A stretch of DNA of 32,006 nucleotides from Streptomyces griseus subsp. griseus (GTDB taxonomy: Bacteria; Actinomycetota; Actinomycetes; Streptomycetales; Streptomycetaceae), in assembly GCF_000720255.1 (NCBI RefSeq), contig NZ_JOJE01000064.1, positions 1 through 32,006 on the forward strand, read 5' to 3'. Both the position numbers and the translations under genes were made by a program. Positions 18,461 to 25,870 of this stretch are shown here, in pieces (position 1 is the first letter of the stretch; every line of letters begins with the position of its first letter). The notes under the pieces were generated by a model, which searched no databases, was not told where the DNA came from, and saw nothing but the letters and a program-made list of their open reading frames with translations.

Positions 18461-18506
18461 AAGGCTTGGCAGGCCGCCCGCCGAATATGGCGGCCTGCCA
18501 AGCCTT
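18461..18506 (-). terminator. Hairpin terminator after the NmrA-like gene
   Basis: A perfect 18-bp inverted repeat (AAGGCTTGGCAGGCCGCC and its complement) encloses a 10-nt loop. It lies 33 nt past the stop codon of the minus-strand NmrA-like gene. It could serve both directions. Confidence 0.8.
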
Positions 18507-18539
18507 GGCGAACTCGGCCGGAGCTGACAGCGGTTGTGG

Positions 18540-19385
18540 TCAGAGGCCGATGTCGGCCAGCCACTGGCTTGTGGTCCGGGGGGTGACTCCCAGCAGTTTC
18601 TGGGCGGAGGTCTCCGGTGCGATCGAGCGGCCGGGCATGGCACTCATCGCCTGGTAGGCCCCTGCGATATCAGCGGCCGGGCCGTCCCCGATCAGGGGGG
18701 CCATCGAGGTACGGAACTCCTCGGCGGTGATCTGGTCGAAGACCACGTCCCGTCCGAGCCTGGCGCCGAATGCTTCGGCCAGGTCCGGCCCGGTGATCGC
18801 CGGGTACTGGCCGACGGAGACCACGCCGGTGACGTCCGTGCGGTCGAGCAGGGCGACGGCGGCGTCGGCGATGTCCAGGTGGGAGGCCCAGGAGACGGGG
18901 AAGTCGGCTCGGATCGGGTAGGGCAGTACGCCGCGCTCGCGGACCGAGCCGATGACGTGCGGCATGAGCAGGTTCTCGAGGTAGAGCTCGGGTGCGATGA
19001 CCGCGTGGGATACACCGCTGTCGGCCAGGCCCGCGGCCAGGGTCGCGGCGGCACCGCCGATGGCGGGATCGATGGGGAAGCCGCTGGTGGAGAACACGAC
19101 GCGGTCCGGCCGGGCCTCGCGGACAGCGGTGAGGATGTTGTGCGCGTAGGTCTGGCGGTCCTCCTCCGAGGCCACCGGCAGGTGGACGAAGATGCCCTCG
19201 GCACCTCGGTAGGCGTCGGTCAGGTCGGCAGCGGAGGAGTAGCCGGCGGCCACGACGTGCTGCGCGCCGGGCACGACGGCGTCGGGGTTGCGGGTCAGAG
19301 CGGTGACGGTCCTGCCTGCGGCGGCGAGAGCGGCGACGACGGGGGCACCCTGGGCGCCGGTGGCGCCGTGAATCACGTAGGTCAT
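18540..19385 (-). CDS. NmrA-like NAD(P)-binding protein (atypical SDR)
   Basis: The 281-residue protein begins MTYVIHGATGAQGAPVVAAL, the NmrA/QorB-type dinucleotide motif GATGxxG, followed by VTALTRNPDA. FVHLPVASEEDRQTYAHNIL and WASHLDIADAAVALL are family-typical. Such proteins act as redox sensors or as NADPH-dependent quinone or carbonyl reductases. The active-site Tyr-x-x-x-Lys of classical SDRs is not evident. ATG at 19385 aligns with the family start. It is transcribed away from an HxlR regulator 64 nt upstream, a common pairing in which the regulator controls the reductase. Confidence 0.87.
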   Translation of the reverse strand: MTYVIHGATGAQGAPVVAALAAAGRTVTALTRNPDAVVPGAQHVVAAGYSSAADLTDAYRGAEGIFVHLPVASEEDRQTYAHNILTAVREARPDRVVFSTSGFPIDPAIGGAAATLAAGLADSGVSHAVIAPELYLENLLMPHVIGSVRERGVLPYPIRADFPVSWASHLDIADAAVALLDRTDVTGVVSVGQYPAITGPDLAEAFGARLGRDVVFDQITAEEFRTSMAPLIGDGPAADIAGAYQAMSAMPGRSIAPETSAQKLLGVTPRTTSQWLADIGL

Positions 19386-19390
19386 GACGT

Positions 19391-19433
19391 CATTAGTGCA
19401 TGAGGTGCACCAGTTACATCAACTGCACTAATG
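19391..19433. promoter_or_regulatory. Operator between NmrA-like and HxlR genes
   Basis: A perfect 10-bp inverted repeat, CATTAGTGCA (19391-19400) and TGCACTAATG (19424-19433), brackets the short divergent region, with inner half-sites GGTGCACC and AGTTACATCAACT. The whole intergenic space is only 64 bp, so a dimer bound here would control both genes. Assignment to the HxlR protein is inference from position. Confidence 0.7.
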
Positions 19434-19449
19434 GGGTACGGTCAAAACT

Positions 19450-19785
19450 GTGACTGATCCCTGTCTTCCTGAGTGCGGTGTTGCCCGGTTCCTCACGCTG
19501 CTCAACGGGCCGTGGGCCACTCTGATCGTGCGCGAACTGCTGCATGGCCCCCACCGGTTCAACCAGCTGCGGGAGGCCCTGCCGGGCATCAGCCCGCACA
19601 CCCTGACCAGCCGACTGCGCCAGTTCGAGCGGCACGGCATCGTCACTCGCACGACGTATGCGGAGATCCCGCCGCGTGTCGAGTACGCGCTGACCCCTCT
19701 CGGTGAGGGGCTGCGCGAGGTCCTGGAGGCCATGGGGGCGTGGGCCATGGCGGTGCCGGAGCCCGAGTCCGGCGTCACCGCCTGA
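19450..19785 (+). CDS. HxlR-family transcriptional regulator
   Basis: The 111-residue winged-helix protein shows the HxlR pattern: a Cys near the N-terminus (CGVARFLTLLNGPWATLIVR), then ELLHGPHRFNQLREALPGIS as the recognition helix region, LTSRLRQFERHGIVTR, and the wing VEYALTPLGEGLREVLEAMG. HxlR proteins often sense electrophiles or oxidants through the N-terminal Cys; Cys5 and Cys9 are candidates here. Start GTG at 19450 gives the standard length. It probably represses itself and the divergent NmrA-like gene. Confidence 0.9.
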   Translation: MTDPCLPECGVARFLTLLNGPWATLIVRELLHGPHRFNQLREALPGISPHTLTSRLRQFERHGIVTRTTYAEIPPRVEYALTPLGEGLREVLEAMGAWAMAVPEPESGVTA

Positions 19786-19838
19786 GGTACGTCTGGCTCG
19801 GCCCCCGGCCCCGGACACGTTCATGGCCATGGCCATGG

Positions 19839-20720
19839 TCACGCCGAGGATGCGAGCCTCTGCCGCAGGGTGTCGTTGTCGTCGTGGTGGACGACCTCCT
19901 CGAAGCGCAGCCGCAACCCGTGTTTGTCCAGCAGTTCCGCCACGATCGCGTCGAGCTGTTCGCGGTGCTCCTTGGTCCGCGCCTGGAGGTATGCCTCGCG
20001 GACGTCTCCGGGCTCGTCGGCGAGGACCTGGTCCATGCGTTCGCGGATGTACCGCTTGAGGTTGATGTGCTCCATGAACACCTCGCCGACTCCCGCGTCG
20101 ACGAGCCGGCCGAAGAGGTCGTCGAGGAGTTCGGGCTGGGTGGCGAAGTGGGGCAGGAGCGGGCCGACGAAGGCGTAGGTGGGGATGCCCGCCTCGTTGA
20201 GTTCGGCGAGAGTACGCAGGCGGCGGGAGGCGAGTGGGGCGCGGACCTCCAGCCAGCGGCTGACCTTGTCGTCGGTGGTGGTCACGGTCATGCCGACCTC
20301 GGCGCGGGGCAGGCTGGTGAGCAGGTCGATGTCGCGGGTGACCACAGGTGACTTGGTGAGGATGCGCACCAGGCCCGGATACTCGACCCTCTCCAGTTCG
20401 CGCAGGATGCCGCGGGTGAGCCGGTACTTCGTCTCGTGGCCCTGGTAGGGGTCGGTGACCGAGCTGAGCAGCATCGTGCCCCGGCGCTTGTCCTGCGGCA
20501 TCTTCGCCAGTTCCTTGCGGGCCAGCTCGACCGCGTTCTTCTTCACGTACAGGTAGTCGCCCCACTCCTTGACCGACCGGCCGAACTGGCGCCCGGCGAA
20601 GCTGGCGAAGCAGTAGGCGCAGCCGATCACGCAGCCGGTGTAGGGGTTGATGACGTAGTCGTTCGAGGGGGTCTTCGACTTCTGGATCAGGGTCTTCGCC
20701 TCGATCTCGACCGGCTCCAT
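19839..20720 (-). CDS. Radical SAM protein of the SplB/Rv2578c type
   Basis: The 293-residue protein has the radical SAM cluster motif CVIGCAYC (Cys30, Cys34, Cys37) within NPYTGCVIGCAYCFASFAGR. Further family blocks are SSVTDPYQGHETKYRLTRGI, RILTKSPVVTRDIDLL and MTVTTTDDKVSRWLE. This places it with spore-photolyase-like proteins and the actinobacterial Rv2578c family. The true reaction is unknown; the photoproduct-lyase function of SplB should not be assumed in a non-endospore former. ATG at 20720 has GGAAGG upstream. It converges with the HxlR gene 53 nt away and diverges from the VOC gene. Confidence 0.87.
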   Translation of the reverse strand: MEPVEIEAKTLIQKSKTPSNDYVINPYTGCVIGCAYCFASFAGRQFGRSVKEWGDYLYVKKNAVELARKELAKMPQDKRRGTMLLSSVTDPYQGHETKYRLTRGILRELERVEYPGLVRILTKSPVVTRDIDLLTSLPRAEVGMTVTTTDDKVSRWLEVRAPLASRRLRTLAELNEAGIPTYAFVGPLLPHFATQPELLDDLFGRLVDAGVGEVFMEHINLKRYIRERMDQVLADEPGDVREAYLQARTKEHREQLDAIVAELLDKHGLRLRFEEVVHHDDNDTLRQRLASSA

Positions 20721-20843
20721 GACGTGCTTCCTTCCCGAGGCCCGGCCGTCCGTGTCCGACGCGCCGGGGTCCTGTGCTGTCCAAGGGCCGGTGGACCGCA
20801 GGCCGCCGAACCCATAGACAGGAACAATAATCTGTGGAAGTTG

Positions 20844-20855
20844 ATTCCATGGAAT
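20844..20855. promoter_or_regulatory. Perfect 12-bp palindrome, candidate operator
   Basis: ATTCCATGGAAT is a perfect palindrome inside an AT-rich island (20815-20865) that stands out from the GC-rich surroundings. It lies in the 286-bp divergent region between the radical SAM gene and the VOC cassette. Probably a site for a TetR-, MarR- or similar dimeric regulator; no such gene adjoins it. Nothing else in 20721-21006 is recognised. Confidence 0.4.
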
Positions 20856-21006
20856 GCAAATGGTTTGCTGGACCCCGGGCCGGTCCGGAGCCCGCCGTCC
20901 CCGCCGGACTCCCGCGAGCCCCGCGCGGAGCGATGGTCACCATCTGCATTTAGCCCGCCCCAGAGAGTCACACTCGTCCCCTTGTGGGGCGTAAGGAGTG
21001 CGTGTC

Positions 21007-21387
21007 ATGACTGTTCCCGCCTTCAACTCGGTCGCCTGGTTCGAGTTCGGCACCGACCAGCCCGAGAAGGTCAAGGAGTTCTACGGCGAGCTCTTCGACT
21101 GGCAGTACGCCCTCAACACCAACACCCCCGGCGTGACCTACCACTCCGTGATGACGCCGGGCGCCGGGCAGCCGACCGGCGGCGTGTGGGAGTCGGAGGG
21201 CAACTTCCCCAACTACGCGATCTTCTACGTCCTGGTCCAGGACGTCGCAGCGACTGTCGAGCGCGGCCGGGAACTCGGCGCCAAGGTCCTCATGGAGCCG
21301 GTCTCCGACTCCGCGGGCCTCACCTTCGCCCGGCTGGAGGACGCCGCCGGCAACCACTTCGGCGTCTTCTCCGTACCCGCCCCGTAA
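21007..21387 (+). CDS. VOC (glyoxalase/bleomycin-resistance fold) family protein
   Basis: The 126-residue protein is a single VOC domain protein: VAWFEFGTDQPEKVKEFYGE and LFDWQYALNTNTPGVTYHSV open the first beta-alpha-beta-beta-beta unit, and FYVLVQDVAATVERGRELGA and DAAGNHFGVFSVPAP close the second. VOC proteins are metal-dependent isomerases, dioxygenases or binding proteins; the substrate is unknown. ATG at 21007 has AAGGAG at 8 nt spacing and is preferred to an upstream GTG at 20998. It is the first gene of a tandem set with the metallo-hydrolase and SnoaL-like genes. Confidence 0.87.
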   Translation: MTVPAFNSVAWFEFGTDQPEKVKEFYGELFDWQYALNTNTPGVTYHSVMTPGAGQPTGGVWESEGNFPNYAIFYVLVQDVAATVERGRELGAKVLMEPVSDSAGLTFARLEDAAGNHFGVFSVPAP

Positions 21388-21468
21388 CCCTGCCCCTTCC
21401 GCCCTGCCTCCCGCCGGAGCGCGCCGCAGGGTCACGGGCCACCGTTCCCCCGACCGAGAGGTTCCCCG

Positions 21469-22251
21469 ATGTCCGGCGCCAGCGCCACCAGCGAAAAGAT
21501 CCCTGTCCGCGTCTACGGCGGCCCCACCGCCCTCGTCGAGTACGGCGGGCTCAGGTTCGTCACCGACCCGACCTTCGACCCGCCCGGCGAGTACCCCATG
21601 CCCCTCCCCGGCGACCACAAGCTGGTCAAGACCGCCCCCTCGCCGGTCACCGCCGCCGACCTCGGCCGCGTCGACGCCGTCCTGCTCTCCCACGACACGC
21701 ACGAAGACAACCTCGACAACGCCGGGCGTGCCCTCCTGGCCGAGGTGCCGGTCGTCTTCACCACCGAGAGCGGCGCCGGCCGCCTGGGCGGCAGCGCCCG
21801 CGGTCTCGCCTTCTGGCAGACCGCCGAGCTCAAGCGGCCCGACGGCGGGACCGTGACCGTCACCGGCGTGCCCGCCCGGCACGGCCCCGTGGGCTGCGAG
21901 CCCATCTCCGGTGACGTCATCGGCTTCATGCTCACCTCCGACGACCTGCCCTCGGTCTACGTCAGCGGCGACAACGCCGCCCTGGAGCACGTCAAGGAGA
22001 TCGCCGAGAAGTTCGCCCCGGTGGACACCGCGATCCTCTTCCTCGGCGGCGCCCGCATGCCCTTCGCCTTCGACGGCGCCCTGCTCACCCTCGACAGCGC
22101 CCTGGGCGCCGAGGCCGCCAAGACGCTCGGCGCCCGCCGCGTCGTCCCCGCGCACTACGACAGCTGGGCCCACTTCCAGGAAGGCCGCGCCGAGATCGAG
22201 GCCACCTTCACCGAGGCCGGCCTGGCCGATCGCCTCGACTTCGCCCGATGA
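21469..22251 (+). CDS. MBL-fold metallo-hydrolase (UlaG-like)
   Basis: The 260-residue protein matches UlaG-type metallo-beta-lactamase-fold hydrolases: RVYGGPTALVEYGGLRFVTD at the N-terminus, LLSHDTHEDNLDNAGRALL in the metal site, ARHGP near 145, YVSGDNA near 168 and VVPAHYDSW near 228. The usual HxHxDH metal motif appears as HDTHEDN, with one extra residue and Asn in place of the last His, so metal binding may be altered. Predicted role: hydrolysis of a lactone or similar ester in the cytoplasm. It is 81 nt after the VOC gene and 37 nt before the SnoaL-like gene. Confidence 0.83.
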   Translation: MSGASATSEKIPVRVYGGPTALVEYGGLRFVTDPTFDPPGEYPMPLPGDHKLVKTAPSPVTAADLGRVDAVLLSHDTHEDNLDNAGRALLAEVPVVFTTESGAGRLGGSARGLAFWQTAELKRPDGGTVTVTGVPARHGPVGCEPISGDVIGFMLTSDDLPSVYVSGDNAALEHVKEIAEKFAPVDTAILFLGGARMPFAFDGALLTLDSALGAEAAKTLGARRVVPAHYDSWAHFQEGRAEIEATFTEAGLADRLDFAR

Positions 22252-22288
22252 CCCCGACCGAACCCGCACGAGGACCATGGAGAGCGCG

Positions 22289-22684
22289 ATGACCACTGCG
22301 AACCTCGACCTGGCCCGCGCCTACTTCCAGGCCGTGCAGACCGGAGACATGGCCGCCCTCGGCGGCCTCCTCGACGAGGAGATCGTCTGGCACCAGCCCG
22401 GCGCCAACCAGTTCTCCGGCGAGCACAAGGGCCAGGGCGCCGTCTTCCAGATGCTCGGCGGCATGATGGAGGCCAGCCAGGGCACCTTCGCCATCGACGA
22501 GATCCACTCACTCATGGGCAACGGTGACCTGGTTGCCGCCACCATCCACTTCACCGGACGCCGCGGCGACACGCCCATGGCCATGGACGGCGTGGACCTC
22601 CTGCGCATCCAGAACGGCAAGATCACCGAGATGTGGCTCTTCTCCAGCGGCCAGAGCGCCGAAGACGCCTTCTGGGGCCGCTGA
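22289..22684 (+). CDS. SnoaL-like / NTF2-fold protein
   Basis: The 131-residue protein has the cone-shaped NTF2 fold pattern: LDLARAYFQAVQTGDMAALG, LLDEEIVWHQPGANQFSGEH, then the beta-strands MGNGDLVAATIHFTGRR and DGVDLLRIQNGKITEMWLFS. Members include ketosteroid-isomerase-like enzymes, polyketide cyclases and small-ligand binders; no catalytic pair can be assigned with certainty. ATG 22289 follows GGAGAG closely; an in-frame ATG at 22277 is the alternative and would add four residues. It is the third gene of the VOC cassette, ending just before a hairpin. Confidence 0.82.
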   Translation: MTTANLDLARAYFQAVQTGDMAALGGLLDEEIVWHQPGANQFSGEHKGQGAVFQMLGGMMEASQGTFAIDEIHSLMGNGDLVAATIHFTGRRGDTPMAMDGVDLLRIQNGKITEMWLFSSGQSAEDAFWGR

Positions 22685-22690
22685 AACCCG

Positions 22691-22727
22691 CGTGTGCCCC
22701 GAGGTCGGCCCGGCCTCGGGGCACACG
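22691..22727 (+). terminator. Hairpin terminator after the SnoaL-like gene
   Basis: A perfect 14-bp inverted repeat (CGTGTGCCCCGAGG and its complement) with a 9-nt loop starts 6 nt after the stop codon. It separates the three-gene VOC cassette from the PPOX gene, which may be reached by readthrough. Confidence 0.85.
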
Positions 22728-22778
22728 ACTGCGCCCCTGGACGGGGCACGGCTTCTCCACCAGCGTGAAAGGCATCGC

Positions 22779-23204
22779 ATGCGGAAGATGACCGACGAGC
22801 AGTGGCGGGCGTTCGTCACGCACGGCACCCGCACCGGCAAGCTGTCGACCGTCCGGGCCGAAGGCAGCCCACACGTCGCCCCGGTCTGGTTCCTCCTCGA
22901 CGGCGACGACATCGTGCTCACCACCGAGAAGGACAGTGTCAAGGGCCGCAACCTCGCCCGCGATGGACGCTTCGCCTTCTGCGTCGACGACGACCACCCC
23001 CCGTACGCGTTCGTCGTACTCCAAGGGCGCGCCGAGACCTCCGAGAACCCCGACGAGATGCTGCACTGGGGCGGCCTCCTCGGCGCCCGCTACCTGGGCG
23101 AAGACCGCACCCAGGAGTACGCCGCCCGCAACGGCGGCCCCGGTAACCTCCTCGTCCGCGCCCACATCGACAAAGTCATCGCCTTCGACGGCATCGCCGA
23201 CTGA
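22779..23204 (+). CDS. PPOX-class (F420/FMN-dependent) oxidoreductase
   Basis: The 141-residue protein is a split-barrel flavin or deazaflavin-binding protein of the pyridoxamine-phosphate-oxidase-like superfamily: LSTVRAEGSPHVAPVWFLLD, IVLTTEKDSVKGRNLARDGR and YAFVVLQGRAE are characteristic of the small actinobacterial F420-dependent group. Cofactor F420 rather than FMN is likely from family and taxon, not proven. The substrate is unknown. ATG at 22779 has AAAGG upstream. It lies between two strong hairpins, so it may have its own promoter within the 94 bp before it. Confidence 0.87.
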   Translation: MRKMTDEQWRAFVTHGTRTGKLSTVRAEGSPHVAPVWFLLDGDDIVLTTEKDSVKGRNLARDGRFAFCVDDDHPPYAFVVLQGRAETSENPDEMLHWGGLLGARYLGEDRTQEYAARNGGPGNLLVRAHIDKVIAFDGIAD

Positions 23205-23205
23205 A

Positions 23206-23274
23206 CGACAACGGGCGGCTGATGCGGGGCGGGTGAACCATCGTCACCCGCCCCGCATCAGCCGCCCGTTGTCG
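23206..23274. terminator. Very strong bidirectional hairpin terminator (31-bp perfect stem)
   Basis: A 31-bp perfect inverted repeat (23206-23236 and 23244-23274) surrounds a 7-nt loop, starting just 1 nt after the PPOX stop codon. On the other strand it lies 18 nt past the stop of the hydrolase-leader remnant, so it can serve both. Confidence 0.88.
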
Positions 23275-23292
23275 CACCCAAGGCGCCCTGGC

Positions 23293-23448
23293 TCACGAGG
23301 CCGACCGACCGGACTGCTTCGGCGCCCGCGGTTTCCGCGTGAGCCTGGCAGCGACCGGGGACCCCGCCGTGGCGGGTCGGGTGACGAAGGCGGCACAGAG
23401 GGCCGCCGGAGCCGGCTCACAAGTACGCCGGAAACGGGTGCGCAACAC
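23293..23448 (-). pseudogene. Signal-peptide remnant of a secreted hydrolase gene
   Basis: From GTG 23448, preceded by AAAGGGG at good spacing, 51 residues run to a stop: VLRTRFRRTCEPAPAALCAA, then FVTRPATAGSPVAA. This looks like a Tat/Sec leader whose hydrophobic core was damaged by a frameshift, with no mature domain after it. The promoter and ribosome-site region match those of the hydrolase remnant at 30873-31106. The body of the gene has been lost. Confidence 0.5.
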
Positions 23449-23484
23449 GGGCTGTCCCCTTTGACGGCCATGGTTCGAAAAATC

Positions 23485-23539
23485 GAACATTGTTCGCAAG
23501 TTCGATCAGAAGATAGGTCTCAGCCAGAAGCGCGTCAAT
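23485..23539 (-). promoter_or_regulatory. Carbohydrate-type promoter and operator (copy 1)
   Basis: On the minus strand TTGACG (23539-23534) and TATCTT (23516-23511) have a 17-nt spacer, a near-ideal promoter. Four nt downstream is a 22-bp operator-like element at 23485-23506 containing the perfect palindrome CGAACATTGTTCG (23485-23497). The boxes, the spacer (CTTCTGGCTGAGACC) and the leader are closely repeated at 31139-31201, and the operator also recurs before araB. Confidence 0.75.
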
Positions 23540-23639
23540 GAAACCGGCCAGTGCGATTTCCGCGCGGTCGCACCCCGCAACCGCCCATGACGGTGAGACT
23601 TCCTCTGCTACGCCCCTTGAGCTGCGGAGACTTCCCTAC

Positions 23640-24210
23640 GCGCTCGGGCCGCACGTCAGAACGCCGACTGCACAACCACTGCCAGGGCGCGGCGAACAGG
23701 ACAGGGATCTCGCCTGCAGCACGTAACGCCGAAACCTCCATCCGTCGGCGGCCTCGGAGAGCAGCACCGGCCCGGCCGATCGAACCTCAGCCTCCGACGC
23801 GACGCCCTCGCGTCCAGTCCCGCGAAGGCGTGCTCGCGCCAGCGGGCAGCCGCCGCGTAGCGCCAGCCGCATGCGACAGCGACCTCAGCGATCGCAGCGA
23901 ACGACTCCCGGTCCGCCCCTTTGATCAAAGCCTCGGGGCGTATGTCGATCAGCCAGACGCCGCGGTGGGTCACCGCGAGGTAGTCAGGGATGCGGGAGCG
24001 GCGCTTCCCGCAGGTCCCGAAAGAGATTTTCAACGGCCGCGAGACGACCTCGACCGCGTCGTCGGCGAAGTCCAGGGCAAGCAGCACCCGGCCCTCCGCC
24101 AGGCTCTCCGCGCCGTGATGACGGCCGGTGCTGGCTGCAGGCCAGGACCGTGCCCTTGTCCCGACGCCAGGTGAAGTGCCGCGGGCCGCTCGTGAGCACC
24201 GGCTCCTGTA
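23640..24210 (-). pseudogene. TnsA-like transposase endonuclease subunit, degenerate
   Basis: The best-preserved core (about 24132 down to 23790) reads STGRHHGAESLAEGRVLLAL, DFADDAVEVVSRPL, RSRIPDYLAVTHRGVWLIDI and RPEALIKGADRESFAAIAEV. This matches the TnsA-like heteromeric transposase endonucleases of actinobacteria, with the expected acidic residues Glu (24108), Asp (about 23985) and Asp (about 23946). Upstream, RHFTWRRDKGTVLACS and, downstream, GPVLLSEAADGW lie in other frames, so at least two frameshifts break the gene. No TnsB/TniA-like gene is adjacent. Confidence 0.65.
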
Positions 24211-24801
24211 CGAGGTCCTGTACCGAACAGGACGCATCGTCTCCACCTGCCCGCCACTAGACCGCTCACCGTCTCGTCCAGCCGTCACGCGGATCCAGAC
24301 CTGGCCTGCCCGCATCGACGTCCGTCGACACGAAAAGGTCCTCCTCGCAGCTGCACTGCTGCGATCATACGGACCCGGTGTCAGCGGCTTCGACTACTCT
24401 CCCCGACCCAGCGCGTGTAGCGGCCATGACCTCATGAAATCGCCGCAGAGAACCCCCCGGCTTCCGGTAGCTGGTGACAGATAGGCTGCTGAATGAGCGT
24501 CTGTGACAAGTCCGATGCCTCGCTTGGGACAGCCAGGCTGCTTCGACCGCTCCCATTCACCAGCTCAGCCGGTCCCGACGGTGACAACTCCTGAGCTTCG
24601 GCTCAATCCGGCGGGCCGTCGTACAGCGCTCTGGCGGCGGCCCGCTCCGAATCCGCAGCACGAAGATAAGGCCGATGATGACCACGCCCTGTCCGCCCCG
24701 GCGCACTGCGCGCCGTCCGCTCGCCCCGCGCGTCGCGCGCCCCGGGAGCCGGTCGACCCCGCCCGCATCGGCCGCCGCGTCGTCCGGCGCCGGGCGAAGG
24801 G
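24211..24801. other. Stretch without a recognised gene
   Basis: About 590 bp upstream of the TnsA-like remnant. I find no domain or convincing codon pattern on either strand. It may contain decayed ends of the adjoining remnants. Confidence 0.45.
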
Positions 24802-25033
24802 GTGGACGCCGGCGCCATCGCGGCGGCCCTCGAGGACGCGCGGTTCGACGCCCGGCAGGACTCCAGGCACGAGGACCTGGCGGACGACGTCCGCGGCCCG
24901 GCGGAGCTCGCGGAGTGGGAGCGCGTCGCGCAACTGCTCGCCGACACGGCGCCGCACCCTGTACGACCTGGACGCCGACGACGTCGTCCAGGCCGAGCTC
25001 GCCGCCGCCTGCCCGATGGCGGAGGCTCAGTAA
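24802..25033 (+). pseudogene. Fragment of an unrecognised acidic protein, frameshifted
   Basis: One frame reads DAGAIAAALEDARFDARQDS and AELAEWERVAQLLADTAP; at about 24957 the sense continues in another frame as TLYDLDADDVVQAELAAACP and MAEAQ before a stop. Low Arg/Pro content and amphipathic helices suggest genuine coding DNA with a one- or two-base lesion. I do not recognise the family, and its N-terminus is unclear. Confidence 0.35.
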
Positions 25034-25870
25034 CGAGCGACCGTTCAGCACTGGGTCTTCTTCCAGGGGGTGGCAGCGGGCGGGGCACCGTGGGCGAGGT
25101 TTGCTGCTCGTGTCGGTGGTGGGGCAGTGTCCAGGATGTAGATCATCTGGCTAGCGGGCGACTTCGAGGTTCGAGACCTCGCAGCGGGCCGTTGGCACTG
25201 GACAACGGACAACAACAAACCCTGTCCATAACTTCGGCTCGCCGGCCCAACCGGGCTGCAGAGCAGGATCAGGCAGGGGGTGGCCAGTATCGGCTCCGGC
25301 AGTGTCCACGTCACGCACTCATGCCTTCCACCCAGGCCATCGGCCGCCCAGGTGACGGCGGCGGGCGGACCGGTCATGGTCGGGCGCGCGGTGTTCCCCC
25401 GGTCCCACCAGCCCCTCGCGCCCCGACACGCAACACCCGCCGTGACATTGCAGCCACGTGTGCCCGGCGGGAGGGGGCGAGGTGGACGGCGGTGACCGGT
25501 CCTGAGTCGCCGTCGGTGCCGGGCGCCTTCTCCCGTACGACACGGGCTGCGCCCCCTTGGATGGGCAGTCTCCGAGCGCCGGCCTTCCCCGCACCGGCAG
25601 CTGCCCGAGCCCGACCGGCTGAAGGACCTCAGCTTCGTCCAGCGGTACCAGCCCATCGCCAAGCGCCTGCGCACGGCGCTGGACGCCCGTCCCGCATGCA
25701 GGAACTGACTCGACAGGGCTGGCCTACGCTGCGACTCGTGGACCGGCCCTTCGAGGCTCTTGGTCCGCTTGGCTGGCTTACCGGCCGTGGCGCCGGATGG
25801 GAGTACCGCTGTGATCGTCCGACTCCTGGGTGGTTCGCTCGTCGGTCGCGCGCTGGAGACCACCGAGGCG
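25034..25870. other. Stretch without a recognised gene
   Basis: About 840 bp with no supportable gene. A short plus-strand stretch (about 25620-25687) reads PDRLKDLSFVQRYQPIAKRL, which may be a protein fragment, but it is too short to name. A hairpin at 25165-25181 resembles a tRNA T-arm but has no tRNA around it. Confidence 0.45.

Noticed and set aside
20856..20948. Imperfect inverted repeat TGCAAATGGT / ACCATCTGCA
   Set aside because: One mismatch and about 70 nt between arms; not distinguishable from chance in this AT-richer stretch.
25165..25181. Hairpin CGAGGTTCGAGACCTCG resembling a tRNA T-arm
   Set aside because: The loop deviates from the T-loop pattern at its last position, and no matching acceptor, D-arm or anticodon arm lies upstream. 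At most a relic attachment site.
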